Translations under genes and position numbers: made by a program
In this document: piece after piece, positions 30,518-39,970 of the stretch
How the letters are laid out: every line of letters begins with the position of its first letter
How positions within the stretch are numbered: the first letter of the stretch is position 1
Origin: a virus
Strand: one strand, 5' to 3'
DNA length: 64,000 nt
IMG/VR virus record: IMGVR_UViG_3300026257_000002
Span: 1-64,000 of that record
The notes under the pieces: model-generated
What the model was told of the DNA's origin: nothing
The model's database searches: none
What the model saw: only the letters and a program-made list of their open reading frames with translations

Positions 30518-31677
30518 TAGTCGTCGTATCCGTCTGAAGGAATGCTATAAACAGTTTCCATATTAAATTTATAACCAGACTGCAATTTATCTGGCCAAGG
30601 CAGACTCTTACCAGCTTCGTCACTGGCACCAGATGTATCGCGAATATTAAATTTCAACTCCATTGCTGGAGTACCCACAGTAATATCAATTCTTTGTCCA
30701 GTACCACTCTTACCTCCATAATGAACAACAACAGAATTCACACTAGTTGCTGCATCACATACTTGTTTGGTCATAGGAAAATTTTTAATATTATTTCCCT
30801 TCTCCATGTGAGTATAGTGATAACCATATCCAATAGATCCACGAATCATACTTTGTAATAGTGTTCTATTGAATTTTGGATTATCTACATTGCCACCACT
30901 CACAATTTTACCTAACTTTGCTTGATTGAATATTGCACAGAATCTTTCATTCTCAATACCAAAAGTTTCTAGAACTTTTTTACCAACATTATTTTTAATT
31001 TCACCACTTTCAATCTCACCCTTTGGAAATATTTTTTTAACACCAAGATTAGACATTGTTGTAGTACCACCCTTCTTAAGAGAAAGATAGATTTTTCTCT
31101 CTGCTTTTCCTTTACATTTTGTATGTAATGTCAGGTCAGTAACAATAGCACCAATATCATAATTAGATGCAGTAGCATTACCAATTTTCCACCCACTCCC
31201 TTCAAATACAATGGGTCTTTTTTTATTATCTGGACCTTCGTTGACCAACACGTAGGAACAATCATCAAGATTGTATGTTTTAATCAACTCTTTAATAAAA
31301 TCTTTATATGGATTTTTGGAATAGTCACCAGTTTCAATCCAATCATTCAAACCATTCTCTAACTGTGCCTCAAACAAATTACCTGTGTTTCTTGTACCAC
31401 GATTGCCCCTACTACCATCACCCCAACTAACTTTAAGTTTACTAATTTTTAATTTTCTTTTCAAATCTGGTATTGCTATCTCATCCTTTAATGCTCTTGA
31501 AAGTTTAGCGTTTGTTTTATTCTGACCATCAAATGCCAATGGGTTTTCTATCACACCATCATAATTTTCTTTAAGATAATTCCATAGACGAAGGGATTCT
31601 GCTGCAACAGATCCATCCATATGAGATACAGATTTTCCTGCGTCAGAAAAAGTTGATGGTATGAGATTATATGCCAT
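30517..31677 (-). CDS. Hypothetical protein, 386 aa, possibly restriction-endonuclease-fold
   Basis: No family recognised with confidence. A stretch TGNLFEAQLENGL followed by YDIGAIVTDLTLH and KIYLSLKKGG is reminiscent of a PD-(D/E)XK core (Glu, Asp, then x-x-Lys), but the last acid is missing, so this is a guess. A later part (GYGYHYTHMEKGN) looks like a separate domain. The stop overlaps the ATG of the ligase-like gene. Confidence 0.55.
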   Translation of the reverse strand: MAYNLIPSTFSDAGKSVSHMDGSVAAESLRLWNYLKENYDGVIENPLAFDGQNKTNAKLSRALKDEIAIPDLKRKLKISKLKVSWGDGSRGNRGTRNTGNLFEAQLENGLNDWIETGDYSKNPYKDFIKELIKTYNLDDCSYVLVNEGPDNKKRPIVFEGSGWKIGNATASNYDIGAIVTDLTLHTKCKGKAERKIYLSLKKGGTTTMSNLGVKKIFPKGEIESGEIKNNVGKKVLETFGIENERFCAIFNQAKLGKIVSGGNVDNPKFNRTLLQSMIRGSIGYGYHYTHMEKGNNIKNFPMTKQVCDAATSVNSVVVHYGGKSGTGQRIDITVGTPAMELKFNIRDTSGASDEAGKSLPWPDKLQSGYKFNMETVYSIPSDGYDD

Positions 31678-31696
31678 AAAAAAACCCCTATAGGGG
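31678..31696 (-). terminator. Hairpin and T-run directly before the 386-aa gene
   Basis: Minus-strand CCCCTATAGGGG (31685-31696) then seven T (31678-31684), immediately before the ATG. It would stop transcripts from the mazG-helicase-polymerase unit. Confidence 0.7.
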
Positions 31697-31704
31697 TATT
31701 TATA
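31697..31704 (-). promoter_or_regulatory. Late promoter TATAAATA, proximal copy
   Basis: Exact octamer on the minus strand, 20 bp before the 386-aa gene; its start point would fall within the terminator hairpin. Confidence 0.6.
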
Positions 31705-31721
31705 TTAAAGATCTCTGGGGG

Positions 31722-31729
31722 TATTTATA
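31722..31729 (-). promoter_or_regulatory. Late promoter TATAAATA, distal copy
   Basis: Exact octamer, the second copy in the tandem duplication, next to the mazG stop. Its transcript would contain the whole hairpin. Confidence 0.5.
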
Positions 31730-32134
31730 TTAAAGATCTCCTGCCTCACGTTTTTCAGATCGTTCAATACTAAATGAACCCTCAGGGTAACGAGCACTCA
31801 GTTTTTCAAAATTCATCTGAATAATTTCTTCAAGAGAAACATTGAGACCCATACATGCCTGAGCGACATACCACATGATATCTCCAAGTTCACGTTTAAG
31901 ATGAAACAGATTCTCTTCGTTTACTGGTTTACCCTGAAAGATAATCTTCTTAACGATCTCAGTAAACTCACCTGCTTCAGCAGACATACCTACAGCAGCA
32001 GTAAGTAATCGCTCACTAGGAAACTCCTGTCCTTCCAGTTCTTGAAGACGATAGATAAATGCTTCATAGTCCTTGCTTTGTTCTGATGTAACAGCGTCAA
32101 CAAACTCAATGTATTTCTGTGTGTCGATGGTCAT
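31730..32134 (-). CDS. mazG: MazG-type nucleotide pyrophosphohydrolase
   Basis: A 134-aa all-helical NTP pyrophosphatase. The metal-binding pattern Glu-x2-Glu ... Glu-x2-Asp is seen in SAEAGEFTEIVKK and KRELGDIMWYV. In cyanophages MazG has been proposed to adjust host nucleotide or ppGpp pools. It lies last in the polymerase/recombinase/helicase unit. Confidence 0.93.
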   Translation of the reverse strand: MTIDTQKYIEFVDAVTSEQSKDYEAFIYRLQELEGQEFPSERLLTAAVGMSAEAGEFTEIVKKIIFQGKPVNEENLFHLKRELGDIMWYVAQACMGLNVSLEEIIQMNFEKLSARYPEGSFSIERSEKREAGDL

Positions 32135-32137
32135 AGA

Positions 32138-33526
32138 TTAAAATTTAAATTCAGTTAACTTTGCCATAGATGATTTACTTTGAGATCTGGCAACCTCCTC
32201 AAAATTATACTCTTCCTGCCCTGAGTCAACAATGTCAACCTGAGCAGATTCCTCTACATCATACAACCTCATCTTCGCCCTGTCAATACCTATAACAAAT
32301 CTTTTATATGATGTAGTATCGTTATAACGATTTTTAAGTTGCTTAATCATGAGTTGATTAATTCCTTCAAGTTCTTCTGTGCTGATAAGAGCAAACATAA
32401 AGTCTGCAGTAGCAGGAAGTCCAAAAGACTCAGAGGTATCTGTAAGATCAATATCGCTAGCGCCATACCCAGAACGAGTAGTCTGAGTAGCCGAAACAAT
32501 AGGGACGTTATGTTCTGCAGCAAGTCCACGAAGTTCTTCTGCAATCGCTTTGATGTTAGTATAAGAATTTACAAGTGCTCCTTTATAACGTGATGATGCA
32601 CAGATGTTTAGATAATCAATAAAGATAATGTCTGGTTTAAAACTTTTCTTGAGTGAAAGTTCATTCAGAAGTGCCTTGAAGTGTCCACTGTGCGCTGACG
32701 CTGTAGGATATTCTTTAATGATAAGTTTGCCGTTGGTCTTCTGTGCCAGTCTAGTTACTTTGGAACTGAAGATTTGTTCTGGCAGTTCTTCAATGTCCTT
32801 GATGTTTACGTTGAGCAGATTCGCGTCAATGCGTTCTGCGATTTTTTCTTCCGCCATTTCCAACGTGATATATAAGACGTTTTTGCCTTGAAGGAGTGTC
32901 GCAGCGGCCATGTGACACATAAACAAAGACTTACCCACCCCAGTACCAGCAAGTGCGATGTTGAGAGTTTTGTTAGAAATACCACCCTTCGTAATTTTAT
33001 TGAAGAGAGACAGATCGAATGGGATTTTGTTTTCATTTCTATGATAGAACTCGTAGCGACTTTCATAATCTTCTATGTAGTCATGCCCAATGTGCTCATC
33101 GAATGAAACACCCAATGCTTCCTGAAGAATTGATGGGATCGCATCTTCATTTCTCTTCTCATCCTGACCATCAGCAATCTTAACACTCTCTAGTAGTGCT
33201 AAGTAAACTGCACGTTGCTTACACCACTTTTCAGTAGCGTCAAGGATCCAACGATCATCAACTTCAGTGTTATCGATGTCAGTAATTTTTACTTGCAGTT
33301 CCTTATAAGAATCTTCATTCAGATCCTTGCGATTATCAACTTCAATAGAAAGTACTTCCTTGGTTGGTGGTTGACCATAGTTAACTACAAACTCATTAAT
33401 AATATCAAACAGAATTTTATCAGAGTAATCATTAAAATATTCTGGTTTCACGTAAGGAATAACCTTACGCATATAACTCTCGTTAGTAACGAGATTTTTC
33501 AGTATAGTACTTTCAATTACTTCCAT
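32138..33526 (-). CDS. g41: Replicative DNA helicase, T4 gp41 type
   Basis: A 462-aa DnaB-like hexameric helicase. Walker A is GTGVGKS at 194-200 and Walker B is PDIIFIDYLN. I start at the ATG at 33524-33526 ([13 protein letters not shown]), which shares bases with the uvsX stop (TGATG); the longer reading would use a non-ATG start inside uvsX. Works with gp61 primase at the fork. Confidence 0.95.
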   Translation of the reverse strand: MEVIESTILKNLVTNESYMRKVIPYVKPEYFNDYSDKILFDIINEFVVNYGQPPTKEVLSIEVDNRKDLNEDSYKELQVKITDIDNTEVDDRWILDATEKWCKQRAVYLALLESVKIADGQDEKRNEDAIPSILQEALGVSFDEHIGHDYIEDYESRYEFYHRNENKIPFDLSLFNKITKGGISNKTLNIALAGTGVGKSLFMCHMAAATLLQGKNVLYITLEMAEEKIAERIDANLLNVNIKDIEELPEQIFSSKVTRLAQKTNGKLIIKEYPTASAHSGHFKALLNELSLKKSFKPDIIFIDYLNICASSRYKGALVNSYTNIKAIAEELRGLAAEHNVPIVSATQTTRSGYGASDIDLTDTSESFGLPATADFMFALISTEELEGINQLMIKQLKNRYNDTTSYKRFVIGIDRAKMRLYDVEESAQVDIVDSGQEEYNFEEVARSQSKSSMAKLTEFKF

Positions 33527-34539
33527 CAAGATCCATAGCAGAATTCTTTTTTGGCACATTCGTCAAGTTTTTGGAGGATTTCTTCAGTGAAGAACTTCTC
33601 TGGATCCTTGTAGATAGCAGAAGGATATACATTCCCATGCTCAGTCTTAACACGGTTACCAATACGTTCAAAGACTCCGTGCTGTTGACCCAGTTCCAAT
33701 AATCCGTAATACTTATCAAGTCCACGTTCGTCAAAAAATAACCTCGTTTCTACAATAGAATTTTCTTTAGTAAAGCGAGACTTATGTGCCTTCACTTTAA
33801 TAATGTTACCAACCTGCTCGGTGCCATCCTTCTCCTTCTTTTTAGAGAGAAACAGAATACTAGAAGCAGCATATTTAAGACCAGTGCCACCACCCATTTC
33901 CTTAGTAGGAACATAAGCACCAACAACTTCATAAGTGTGGTTAGTAACAATCAAAGGAATGCCTGCCTGACCCAACTTCAATGACAAAATTCTAAAGATA
34001 GACTTAATCACCTGAGCACGGGTCATGTCGCGGGTCTCCTTACCATCAGTGGCATCCTGCACTTCCTTGGAAGTAGACAGCATACCCAAAGAGTCTAGCA
34101 CAAAGAGGAGCGGTGGGCGATCCTCCTTCTTGAGTTTCATAAACTCATCAACAACCTTGATAGATTGTGTGCGAAACTCCTGAACTGTGGTTACAGGGAC
34201 AAGACCAACTCGCTTCACATCAATATCGCGAGTTGCCATCATATCCTTAGAGATAGCAGACTCCGACTCAAAGTAGATTACCTGACCTTCAGGATTCTGC
34301 TCAAGAAAGTTCTTTACGATTGAGAGGGCAAAGAAGGTTTTACCTGTACTGGACTCTCCTGCGAGGGCGGTGACTTTGTTTTGTGGGAGACCACCAAAAA
34401 TGCTCCCAGACACAAGAGCATTGAGGATGTAAGAGCCAGTGTCCACAAACGAATCACAATCCCCAGCGGCGATGCCTTCATCAACGATTGACGCAAATTC
34501 ATTATCTAACTCCTTGATAACGCTGTTTAAAAATGACAT
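33526..34539 (-). CDS. uvsX: RecA-like recombinase UvsX
   Basis: A 337-aa strand-exchange ATPase for recombination-dependent replication. Walker A is GESSTGKT at 61-68 and Walker B-type is [12 protein letters not shown]. The C-terminal half continues as in T4 UvsX. It sits between gp43 and gp41 and works with UvsY, encoded at 49.8 kb. Confidence 0.96.
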   Translation of the reverse strand: MSFLNSVIKELDNEFASIVDEGIAAGDCDSFVDTGSYILNALVSGSIFGGLPQNKVTALAGESSTGKTFFALSIVKNFLEQNPEGQVIYFESESAISKDMMATRDIDVKRVGLVPVTTVQEFRTQSIKVVDEFMKLKKEDRPPLLFVLDSLGMLSTSKEVQDATDGKETRDMTRAQVIKSIFRILSLKLGQAGIPLIVTNHTYEVVGAYVPTKEMGGGTGLKYAASSILFLSKKKEKDGTEQVGNIIKVKAHKSRFTKENSIVETRLFFDERGLDKYYGLLELGQQHGVFERIGNRVKTEHGNVYPSAIYKDPEKFFTEEILQKLDECAKKEFCYGS

Positions 34540-34544
34540 AATAA

Positions 34545-37037
34545 TTATGAAAAGAAACTGCTTAGTGAGCCAGTGCGCTCATGCTTCCACCCAATACATT
34601 CTATCACAGATTTCAGAGGTTCCAAGAAAGACTTCTCAAATTGCATCTGATGATTAATATATTTTTCTAACTTAAATTCTTTAGGAAGCGTATTAAAGAA
34701 TGATATGATATTCTCACCAATAGGATTTGGTGTTTTAAGGTAGATAAATTTTACCTTTTCCCCTTCTTGAATAAGAGGAAACTTATTAGTAATTTTATAC
34801 TGCTTAAGATAGTGATTATACAATAATGCACCTCTGACAGCAATAGGTGTACCCTTCTTATAAATCTCCGAATAACTCCGGTATTTTTCAAGACCATTAC
34901 ATCCTCTTGGGAATGAGATATCTATGTAACTTTGCTGTTGTGTTTCACGTTTGATGTCACTGATATAATCAATCATGTCATCATTGGTTCCTTTAATCAT
35001 GATCTTATATGCTTCCAGAAGTTTGTCTCTGAAATATGCTGGTGTAGATGAACGTTGTGTCTCCAGTCCCATGATCTTCATCTTAGGTTCCTTATAACGA
35101 ACACCCTCACTATCCCAGACATTAAGAATGTATCTCTTCTTAGCAGTCCAGATGCCACGGTTAGCGATGTTCTCGCGTTTCATTACCATCTTCTGCTGGT
35201 ATGCATTTACATACGTCGCCAGTTCTTGGTAACAACTTTCAATATAAGTTTCAAGTTCCACCTTACAGATCTTATCAAGGAAGTTAACAACCTTCTCATC
35301 AGACGGCGTTCCTCCTTTGAATACGTTCTTAACAAGATCACCCAGATCAAGATAAATGGAGTCAGTGTCCACAGCAATGACATAATTTTTATCACCCGAT
35401 TTTAAAATTTTATTAAGATACTCATTCATCTTATTCTCAATCCATCTGATCGAGAGTTGTCCCGAAAGAGTAATTGCTTCAGCGTTCTCCAGTCGAAAAT
35501 ACCTGAAGTATTCATTACCAATAGCACCATAAGCAGAGTTCAATTGGATCTTACGTGCCATCTGAATATTATTATACTTGGCGATGTCCTTAACAAGTTG
35601 AGGATCTTTAGTATTTTCATACTCTTGCTTGGCAGCAAGCATCTTTTTCTTGTAAATTGTACGCTCAGTATAAATCTTTTCCATCAACTTGGGAAGGAAA
35701 CCCTGTTTCTTTGTAGTGAACAAAGTTCCGTTAGGACATAGAGTGACGCCATCCAAAGTGCTAGTATCAATCTCACCATTGAGTAGTTTATCCACGTTGA
35801 TGCCGCTCACACGGTCATCTAGAAGGGTCTCAGGAGAGATATTATACTGCATGATGAGGTGTGGATACAATGAGTTAAGGTCAAAGTTCACAACCCAATC
35901 ATAAATGCCAGGAACAGGTTCCTTTACATAAGCACCAGCATACTGCTGATCTTTAGTGCTCTCAGTCTTAGGGGGAATAATAATATTATCTTGTGTGAGA
36001 GCATCGTAAATGATATTGTCCCACATACGAACCTGATAGAATACATCCTCAAAGTTTACCTTAGCATCATATGCCATAGTAACAGCGAGTTCAATCAGTT
36101 TCATTTTATCTTCCAACATGTCTACGAGTTCAACGTCATGGATGTTATACTCAATAAACTTCTGCCAATCACTACGATAAAAATCCTGGAAGTTTTCAAA
36201 CTCAGAGTGATCCAGTTTCTTCTGTCCAAGTTCCACAAAAGCAATATGGTCTAGACGATAAGATTCTTGGTTAGTATAAGTAAATTTCTGATATAGATCA
36301 TAATAGTCAAGGGTAGCAACACCGATGATATCATAATAGATCTTCTCCTGACCCTTCATAAACAACTTACGCTCACGAACAGAGTTCCATGGCGACATAG
36401 ATCTCATGTGCTTAATACTCAGCATACGATCAATGCGTCGGCAAATGAATGGCATATCAAAGAACTTAACATTCCATCCAGTGATAATATCAGGAGTTTT
36501 TTGCACCCAATACTCTAAGAACTTGAAAAGCAGTTCACGTTCATTCTCGCAATAAACATAATGAACGTCATCACGGGAGTTTTTAAACTCACCACAACCC
36601 CAAGTAATAATCTTCTTACTAGTAAAGTCTTTTACAGTAATACAAAGAATTTCTTCTCGTGCTTCCTCAACACTAGGAAATCCATTCTCTGATGTGGTCT
36701 CAATATCAAGAGACATGATATTGAGTTGACTAAAATCATAATCAACTTCCTTGGGATACTTACTCAGGATATACTGATATAAGTATTTGGTATTGCCATA
36801 GATAGTAAAATTATCTACTGCCTCATAAGTATTAACAAACTCTTTAGCATCTTTAATGCTACCAAGTTGAATAGGTTCTACACAGTCACCATCAAGAGTT
36901 TTATATTTGGTTTGATTTTTTGATGAGACATAAAGAGTCGGAGAGAAGTCTTCACGACGCTCAACCCTTCCACCTCCACTAAAACCACGATACAAAACTG
37001 TATCATTGATGATAGCAACATTAGTATAGAAATCCAT
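34545..37037 (-). CDS. g43: DNA polymerase, family B, T4 gp43 type
   Basis: An 830-aa replicase with proofreading. Exonuclease motif I is DIETT starting at 111. Polymerase motif A is DLNSLYP near 385, motif B is [13 protein letters not shown] and motif C is [10 protein letters not shown] near 554. I use the ATG at 37035-37037; the preceding TTG codon in frame is unlikely as a start. No intein or intron is visible. The start overlaps the small gene upstream by TGATG. Confidence 0.97.
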   Translation of the reverse strand: MDFYTNVAIINDTVLYRGFSGGGRVERREDFSPTLYVSSKNQTKYKTLDGDCVEPIQLGSIKDAKEFVNTYEAVDNFTIYGNTKYLYQYILSKYPKEVDYDFSQLNIMSLDIETTSENGFPSVEEAREEILCITVKDFTSKKIITWGCGEFKNSRDDVHYVYCENERELLFKFLEYWVQKTPDIITGWNVKFFDMPFICRRIDRMLSIKHMRSMSPWNSVRERKLFMKGQEKIYYDIIGVATLDYYDLYQKFTYTNQESYRLDHIAFVELGQKKLDHSEFENFQDFYRSDWQKFIEYNIHDVELVDMLEDKMKLIELAVTMAYDAKVNFEDVFYQVRMWDNIIYDALTQDNIIIPPKTESTKDQQYAGAYVKEPVPGIYDWVVNFDLNSLYPHLIMQYNISPETLLDDRVSGINVDKLLNGEIDTSTLDGVTLCPNGTLFTTKKQGFLPKLMEKIYTERTIYKKKMLAAKQEYENTKDPQLVKDIAKYNNIQMARKIQLNSAYGAIGNEYFRYFRLENAEAITLSGQLSIRWIENKMNEYLNKILKSGDKNYVIAVDTDSIYLDLGDLVKNVFKGGTPSDEKVVNFLDKICKVELETYIESCYQELATYVNAYQQKMVMKRENIANRGIWTAKKRYILNVWDSEGVRYKEPKMKIMGLETQRSSTPAYFRDKLLEAYKIMIKGTNDDMIDYISDIKRETQQQSYIDISFPRGCNGLEKYRSYSEIYKKGTPIAVRGALLYNHYLKQYKITNKFPLIQEGEKVKFIYLKTPNPIGENIISFFNTLPKEFKLEKYINHQMQFEKSFLEPLKSVIECIGWKHERTGSLSSFFS

Positions 37038-37288
37038 CAAGCAGTAACATCACGATATAATTGTAGCAGACTATCCATAGGTTCAGTGATACTAATAATA
37101 TCAGTAGACCTAATAGGAACCTGCTTTTGATATGAATATGGAATAAAATTTTCTAAAGTAAAATCTGGAGCACATCCAGTTACTACTTTAGGGTTGATGA
37201 GCATACAATCAGTATCCTCGTCAGGACGTTCTTCAATCTCCGCTATCAGAAACGTCCCAATTTTCAACAACACAATCTTCACTGTCAT
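37037..37288 (-). CDS. SGE-family small beta protein, copy 1 (83 aa)
   Basis: Starts MTVKIVLLKIGTFLIAEIEE and resembles three other small proteins of this window (37233, 41877, 47942) that begin with a strand such as LVLLKSGEELVADI. All appear to be short beta-barrel-like proteins. A preceding in-frame GTG is an alternative start. It overlaps the neighbouring family member by 56 bp and gp43 by TGATG. Confidence 0.65.
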   Translation of the reverse strand: MTVKIVLLKIGTFLIAEIEERPDEDTDCMLINPKVVTGCAPDFTLENFIPYSYQKQVPIRSTDIISITEPMDSLLQLYRDVTA

Positions 37289-37595
37289 CACGAACTCCTA
37301 CGTTTTGAATGTAACTTTCTTTAATATTATCTTGAGGATCACAAATAGTGACTATCCAATCTTTGTTAATAAAATACTCCTCTGATTTAGAAGTAGCAAG
37401 CCATGGAATGAAACTTAAAACACTATCCGATGGTTCATTAGCACCCTCATTAAGAACTGCTTGCTGAACTACTGTAACACGAACTGGTTTGATTAATACT
37501 GTACTGATAGTTTCCTGAGTATCGCGGTCAACGATCTCCCGAATATCAGCGACAAGTTCCTCCCCAGACTTGAGGAGAACTAACTGAATAGACAT
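37233..37595 (-). CDS. SGE-family small beta protein, copy 2 (120 aa)
   Basis: Begins MSIQLVLLKSGEELVADIRE, followed by a PVRVTVVQQ-type strand, SFIPWLATS and an acidic tail. It is a paralogue of its downstream neighbour and of the 96-aa protein next to gp44. First gene after a TTGTCA/TATAAT promoter. Its layout recalls small Sm-like barrels, but that is a guess. Confidence 0.65.
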   Translation of the reverse strand: MSIQLVLLKSGEELVADIREIVDRDTQETISTVLIKPVRVTVVQQAVLNEGANEPSDSVLSFIPWLATSKSEEYFINKDWIVTICDPQDNIKESYIQNVGVRDDSEDCVVENWDVSDSGD

Positions 37596-37617
37596 AAACT
37601 CCTAGAATTCAACTTTG

Positions 37618-37646
37618 ATTATAGCATGAGGTCAGTCGATTGACAA
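37618..37646 (-). promoter_or_regulatory. Sigma70-like promoter for the polymerase unit
   Basis: Minus-strand -35 TTGTCA (37641-37646), 17-bp spacer, -10 TATAAT (37618-37623), inside the end of the nucleotidyltransferase gene. Directs gp43, uvsX, gp41 and mazG. Confidence 0.75.
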
Positions 37647-38342
37647 GCTGGCAACCTTAAGATTTCTTAAATGTGCTGACATTTTATCCAAATACCCACG
37701 GTTGCGTAGTTCCTTAAACACAAGGTTCTCTACAGCAAACTCACCACCACGTTGAATAGCAGATGATCTCATGTTACGCAGTTTCTCTTTCAACTTTTCA
37801 AATGCCTCACGGTCATCTGCCCTATTATCAATCAAGAAATCAATCTTCTCCATATAGTGTCTCACCTTATTAATGATATTAAGATCTGAAAGATCTACTT
37901 CCTGATATGTGGGACGACGCAACCATAGACTATTCATCAAGGAGAATACTCCTTGACCTGAGGGGGTGGGGTCTCTTCTATCTTGAGCGTAGAGTTCAAC
38001 ATCGTGTCCATAGATCTGAATATTATGGGTGAGAGTCCATAATTGCTTTTTGTCTCGTAAGTAATCATCAATGAGATCAGGACAATCGGCAATGTCTTCT
38101 TTGGAAACAATAAGATGGAGGTCCAGATCAGAATACTTAGTATAATTGTAATTGGCATTACCACCCACCAGAACTACATCAATTATAGCACTATTAGGAA
38201 CATTTGCAAACTCTGCCCACTCTTCTGCAATGCGAACTAGTCCCTGCATAACCTCAGGTTTCATTGCTTCACCAACCCAGATCTTAGGATTTAATTGCTG
38301 ATTATATCTTAGTGTAAGTTTTAAGTCTCTATATGTTTTCAT
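37632..38342 (-). CDS. Pol-beta-superfamily nucleotidyltransferase, 236 aa
   Basis: The VLVGGNANYNYTKYSDLDLHL stretch at 57-77 shows the Gly-Gly ... Asp-x-Asp motif (Asp72, Asp74), and DVELYAQ supplies a third Asp. The C-terminal half is helical (KLKEKLRNMRSSAIQRGGEF). This is the MNT/KNTase-type fold; the target could be tRNA, protein or small molecule. Overlaps the structural gene upstream by ATGA. Confidence 0.75.
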   Translation of the reverse strand: MKTYRDLKLTLRYNQQLNPKIWVGEAMKPEVMQGLVRIAEEWAEFANVPNSAIIDVVLVGGNANYNYTKYSDLDLHLIVSKEDIADCPDLIDDYLRDKKQLWTLTHNIQIYGHDVELYAQDRRDPTPSGQGVFSLMNSLWLRRPTYQEVDLSDLNIINKVRHYMEKIDFLIDNRADDREAFEKLKEKLRNMRSSAIQRGGEFAVENLVFKELRNRGYLDKMSAHLRNLKVASLSID

Positions 38343-38839
38343 GCGTCAAATACGAATAAGTCAAACTTAGCATCATCTGCTGTGGTAGAAGTTGGATTAG
38401 ATACTGTACCAATAAAAGTAGTACCATTAACCTTTTCCATATTAACAACTAGTGGATCTCCTCTACCACTACTACCGTCAGTAGAATAATGACCTTGTGC
38501 TAATAGAAGGTAACTAGCAGTATCACCATAGTCGTGAGCCATCGTAAAGGTGAACTGGAATGAACCATATCCAGCTGGAGAGTTTATAGCACCAAAGGTT
38601 GCAGTAATACCTGCACCAGTCCAAGTACCTGCTGGTGATGATCCGAAATCAGTAAAAGAAGCAGTTCCTTTATACCTAGGACCACCTGTACCTGCTGCAA
38701 CACCACCTGCTGTGCTACCATCAGAAACTTTCAGGGTACCTATTGTAGGATCATAAAAAAGATCGCCCACTTTCCCAACAAAAGTAGATGCACTAGAACC
38801 ACCAAGTTTTTCTAAAAATGCTCTGTATACTGACGCCAT
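38339..38839 (-). CDS. Virion-type structural protein, 166 aa
   Basis: Begins MASVYRAFLEKLGGSSASTFVG, with GDLFYDPTIGTLKVSDGSTAG as found near the start of many cyanophage structural proteins, then a Gly/Thr/Ser-rich beta domain. A TATAAATA box fused to a terminator lies 20 bp upstream, supporting late expression. Confidence 0.65.
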   Translation of the reverse strand: MASVYRAFLEKLGGSSASTFVGKVGDLFYDPTIGTLKVSDGSTAGGVAAGTGGPRYKGTASFTDFGSSPAGTWTGAGITATFGAINSPAGYGSFQFTFTMAHDYGDTASYLLLAQGHYSTDGSSGRGDPLVVNMEKVNGTTFIGTVSNPTSTTADDAKFDLFVFDA

Positions 38840-38858
38840 TGTTATATACTTTTTTAAA

Positions 38859-38866
38859 TATTTATA
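38859..38866 (-). promoter_or_regulatory. Late promoter TATAAATA
   Basis: Exact octamer on the minus strand, 20 bp before the 166-aa structural gene; its first T is the end of the preceding terminator T-run. Confidence 0.75.
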
Positions 38867-38905
38867 AAAAAAAGAGGGTTGTCTGACTGTGACCAGGAAC
38901 CCTCT
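38866..38905 (-). terminator. Intrinsic terminator after the heat-shock gene
   Basis: AGAGGGTT/AACCCTCT stem (38873-38905, 17-nt loop) then a run of seven T (38866-38872) on the minus strand. Confidence 0.75.
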
Positions 38906-38928
38906 GCGACGACGATATTCAATTTTAT

Positions 38929-39369
38929 TTAGGCAGCAGTTAACTGATAAGTTTTTTTCTTCTGGTGATCAGGAACAATTCTCTTCAATCTGATCGTTAG
39001 AAGACCATTATCAAGTTTAACACTCGTCACTTCAACATCATCAGCAATAGTTCTACTCCAGGTAAATGAACGTCTACCAATTCCCCTCTGTAAATATTCA
39101 TAATCAGGGTTATCAGTTTGAGGTTTCATACACTGAACAAACAATTTATTCGATTCAGTTTCAACTTTAATATCTTCTTTAGTGTAACCAGCAAGTGCCA
39201 GTTCTAATCTAAAGTCAACACTAGATTCTTTAATAAGATTATGCGGTGGATAATTTACATCCGAATCATGGACTGCAGCAAATCTCCTAATCCATTCATC
39301 CATACCAATACCATATCTTGATGCGTCATTCAATAGTGCATCAATGTCAGCAATGTTATACTTAACCAT
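38929..39369 (-). CDS. hsp20: Small heat-shock protein, Hsp20/alpha-crystallin family
   Basis: A 146-aa chaperone, starting at the ATG at 39367-39369 (MVKYNIADIDALLND) with AAGGAGAG just upstream; the longer reading to 39423 is in an AT-rich leader. The alpha-crystallin domain covers about residues 45-140: FRLELALAGYTKEDIKVETESNKL, then GLLTIRLKRI, with the typical Gly-Leu-Leu strand near the end. Common in T4-like cyanophages, presumed to help fold phage proteins. Confidence 0.9.
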   Translation of the reverse strand: MVKYNIADIDALLNDASRYGIGMDEWIRRFAAVHDSDVNYPPHNLIKESSVDFRLELALAGYTKEDIKVETESNKLFVQCMKPQTDNPDYEYLQRGIGRRSFTWSRTIADDVEVTSVKLDNGLLTIRLKRIVPDHQKKKTYQLTAA

Positions 39370-39426
39370 GTGGTCTCTCCTTAAATAAGCGAGTAACGTT
39401 GTGTGGACCCCGAAGGCATCCACAAA

Positions 39427-39434
39427 TATTTATA
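39427..39434 (-). promoter_or_regulatory. Late promoter TATAAATA
   Basis: Exact octamer on the minus strand, 57 bp upstream of hsp20 and 8 bp after the T-run of the regA terminator. Confidence 0.7.
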
Positions 39435-39441
39435 GCACAAC

Positions 39442-39475
39442 AAAAAAAAGCAGATACAGTATAAACCGTATCTGC
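39442..39475 (-). terminator. Intrinsic terminator after regA
   Basis: Minus-strand GCAGATAC ... GTATCTGC stem (39450-39475) followed by eight T (39442-39449). Closes the clamp/clamp-loader unit. Confidence 0.85.
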
Positions 39476-39529
39476 CTATAAGGGTTTCCGACTTTTGTAG
39501 AGACCGCACGAAAAGAGTCTCAATCTTAT

Positions 39530-39970
39530 TTATGTTGCTGTATTTGGGTCTACTTTTTTCTTACCAATATTATATTTTGCCTCAAGCGTCCATTCAACTT
39601 TTTCTTTATATGCAATAACTTTAATCTGATTCAATGGTGATACATCCTCAATTTCTTCAGGCTTAAGTACACTAATTAATTCCCAATCAACTAAAAGTTG
39701 AGTGATACGATTACGACGCTGAACGTCATTCAATGTAAGATTAGATCTCTTACCATCAAGTGCAAATAATTCTTTAAAATGAACAATATAATACCTACCT
39801 TGCTTATGCAAGATATGGCAAGACTGATAGAGTTTCTTTTCTTTCCTAGACGCAACTCCAATCCTTGTCAAAGTCTCACGGACCTTGAGGAAATCATCAG
39901 GTTCATTAAGTAATACTTCCACCATATCGGTGGGTTCCCATGTTACTTCAATATCAGTTGATGTCGTCAT
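39530..39970 (-). CDS. regA: Translational repressor RegA
   Basis: A 146-aa RNA-binding repressor of early mRNAs, including those of clamp and loader genes in T4. The ILHKQGRYYIVHFKELFALDG stretch and RRNRITQLLVDWEL match T4-like RegA. Positioned directly after gp62 as in T4. The start overlaps the gp62 stop by four bases. Confidence 0.93.
   Translation of the reverse strand: MTTSTDIEVTWEPTDMVEVLLNEPDDFLKVRETLTRIGVASRKEKKLYQSCHILHKQGRYYIVHFKELFALDGKRSNLTLNDVQRRNRITQLLVDWELISVLKPEEIEDVSPLNQIKVIAYKEKVEWTLEAKYNIGKKKVDPNTAT

Larger units (their letters stand above)
31693..31740. repeat. 23-bp tandem duplication at the mazG end
   Basis: Bases 31693-31715 and 31718-31740 are identical. Each copy holds the last mazG codons, the stop and a TATAAATA box. 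Confidence 0.85.
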
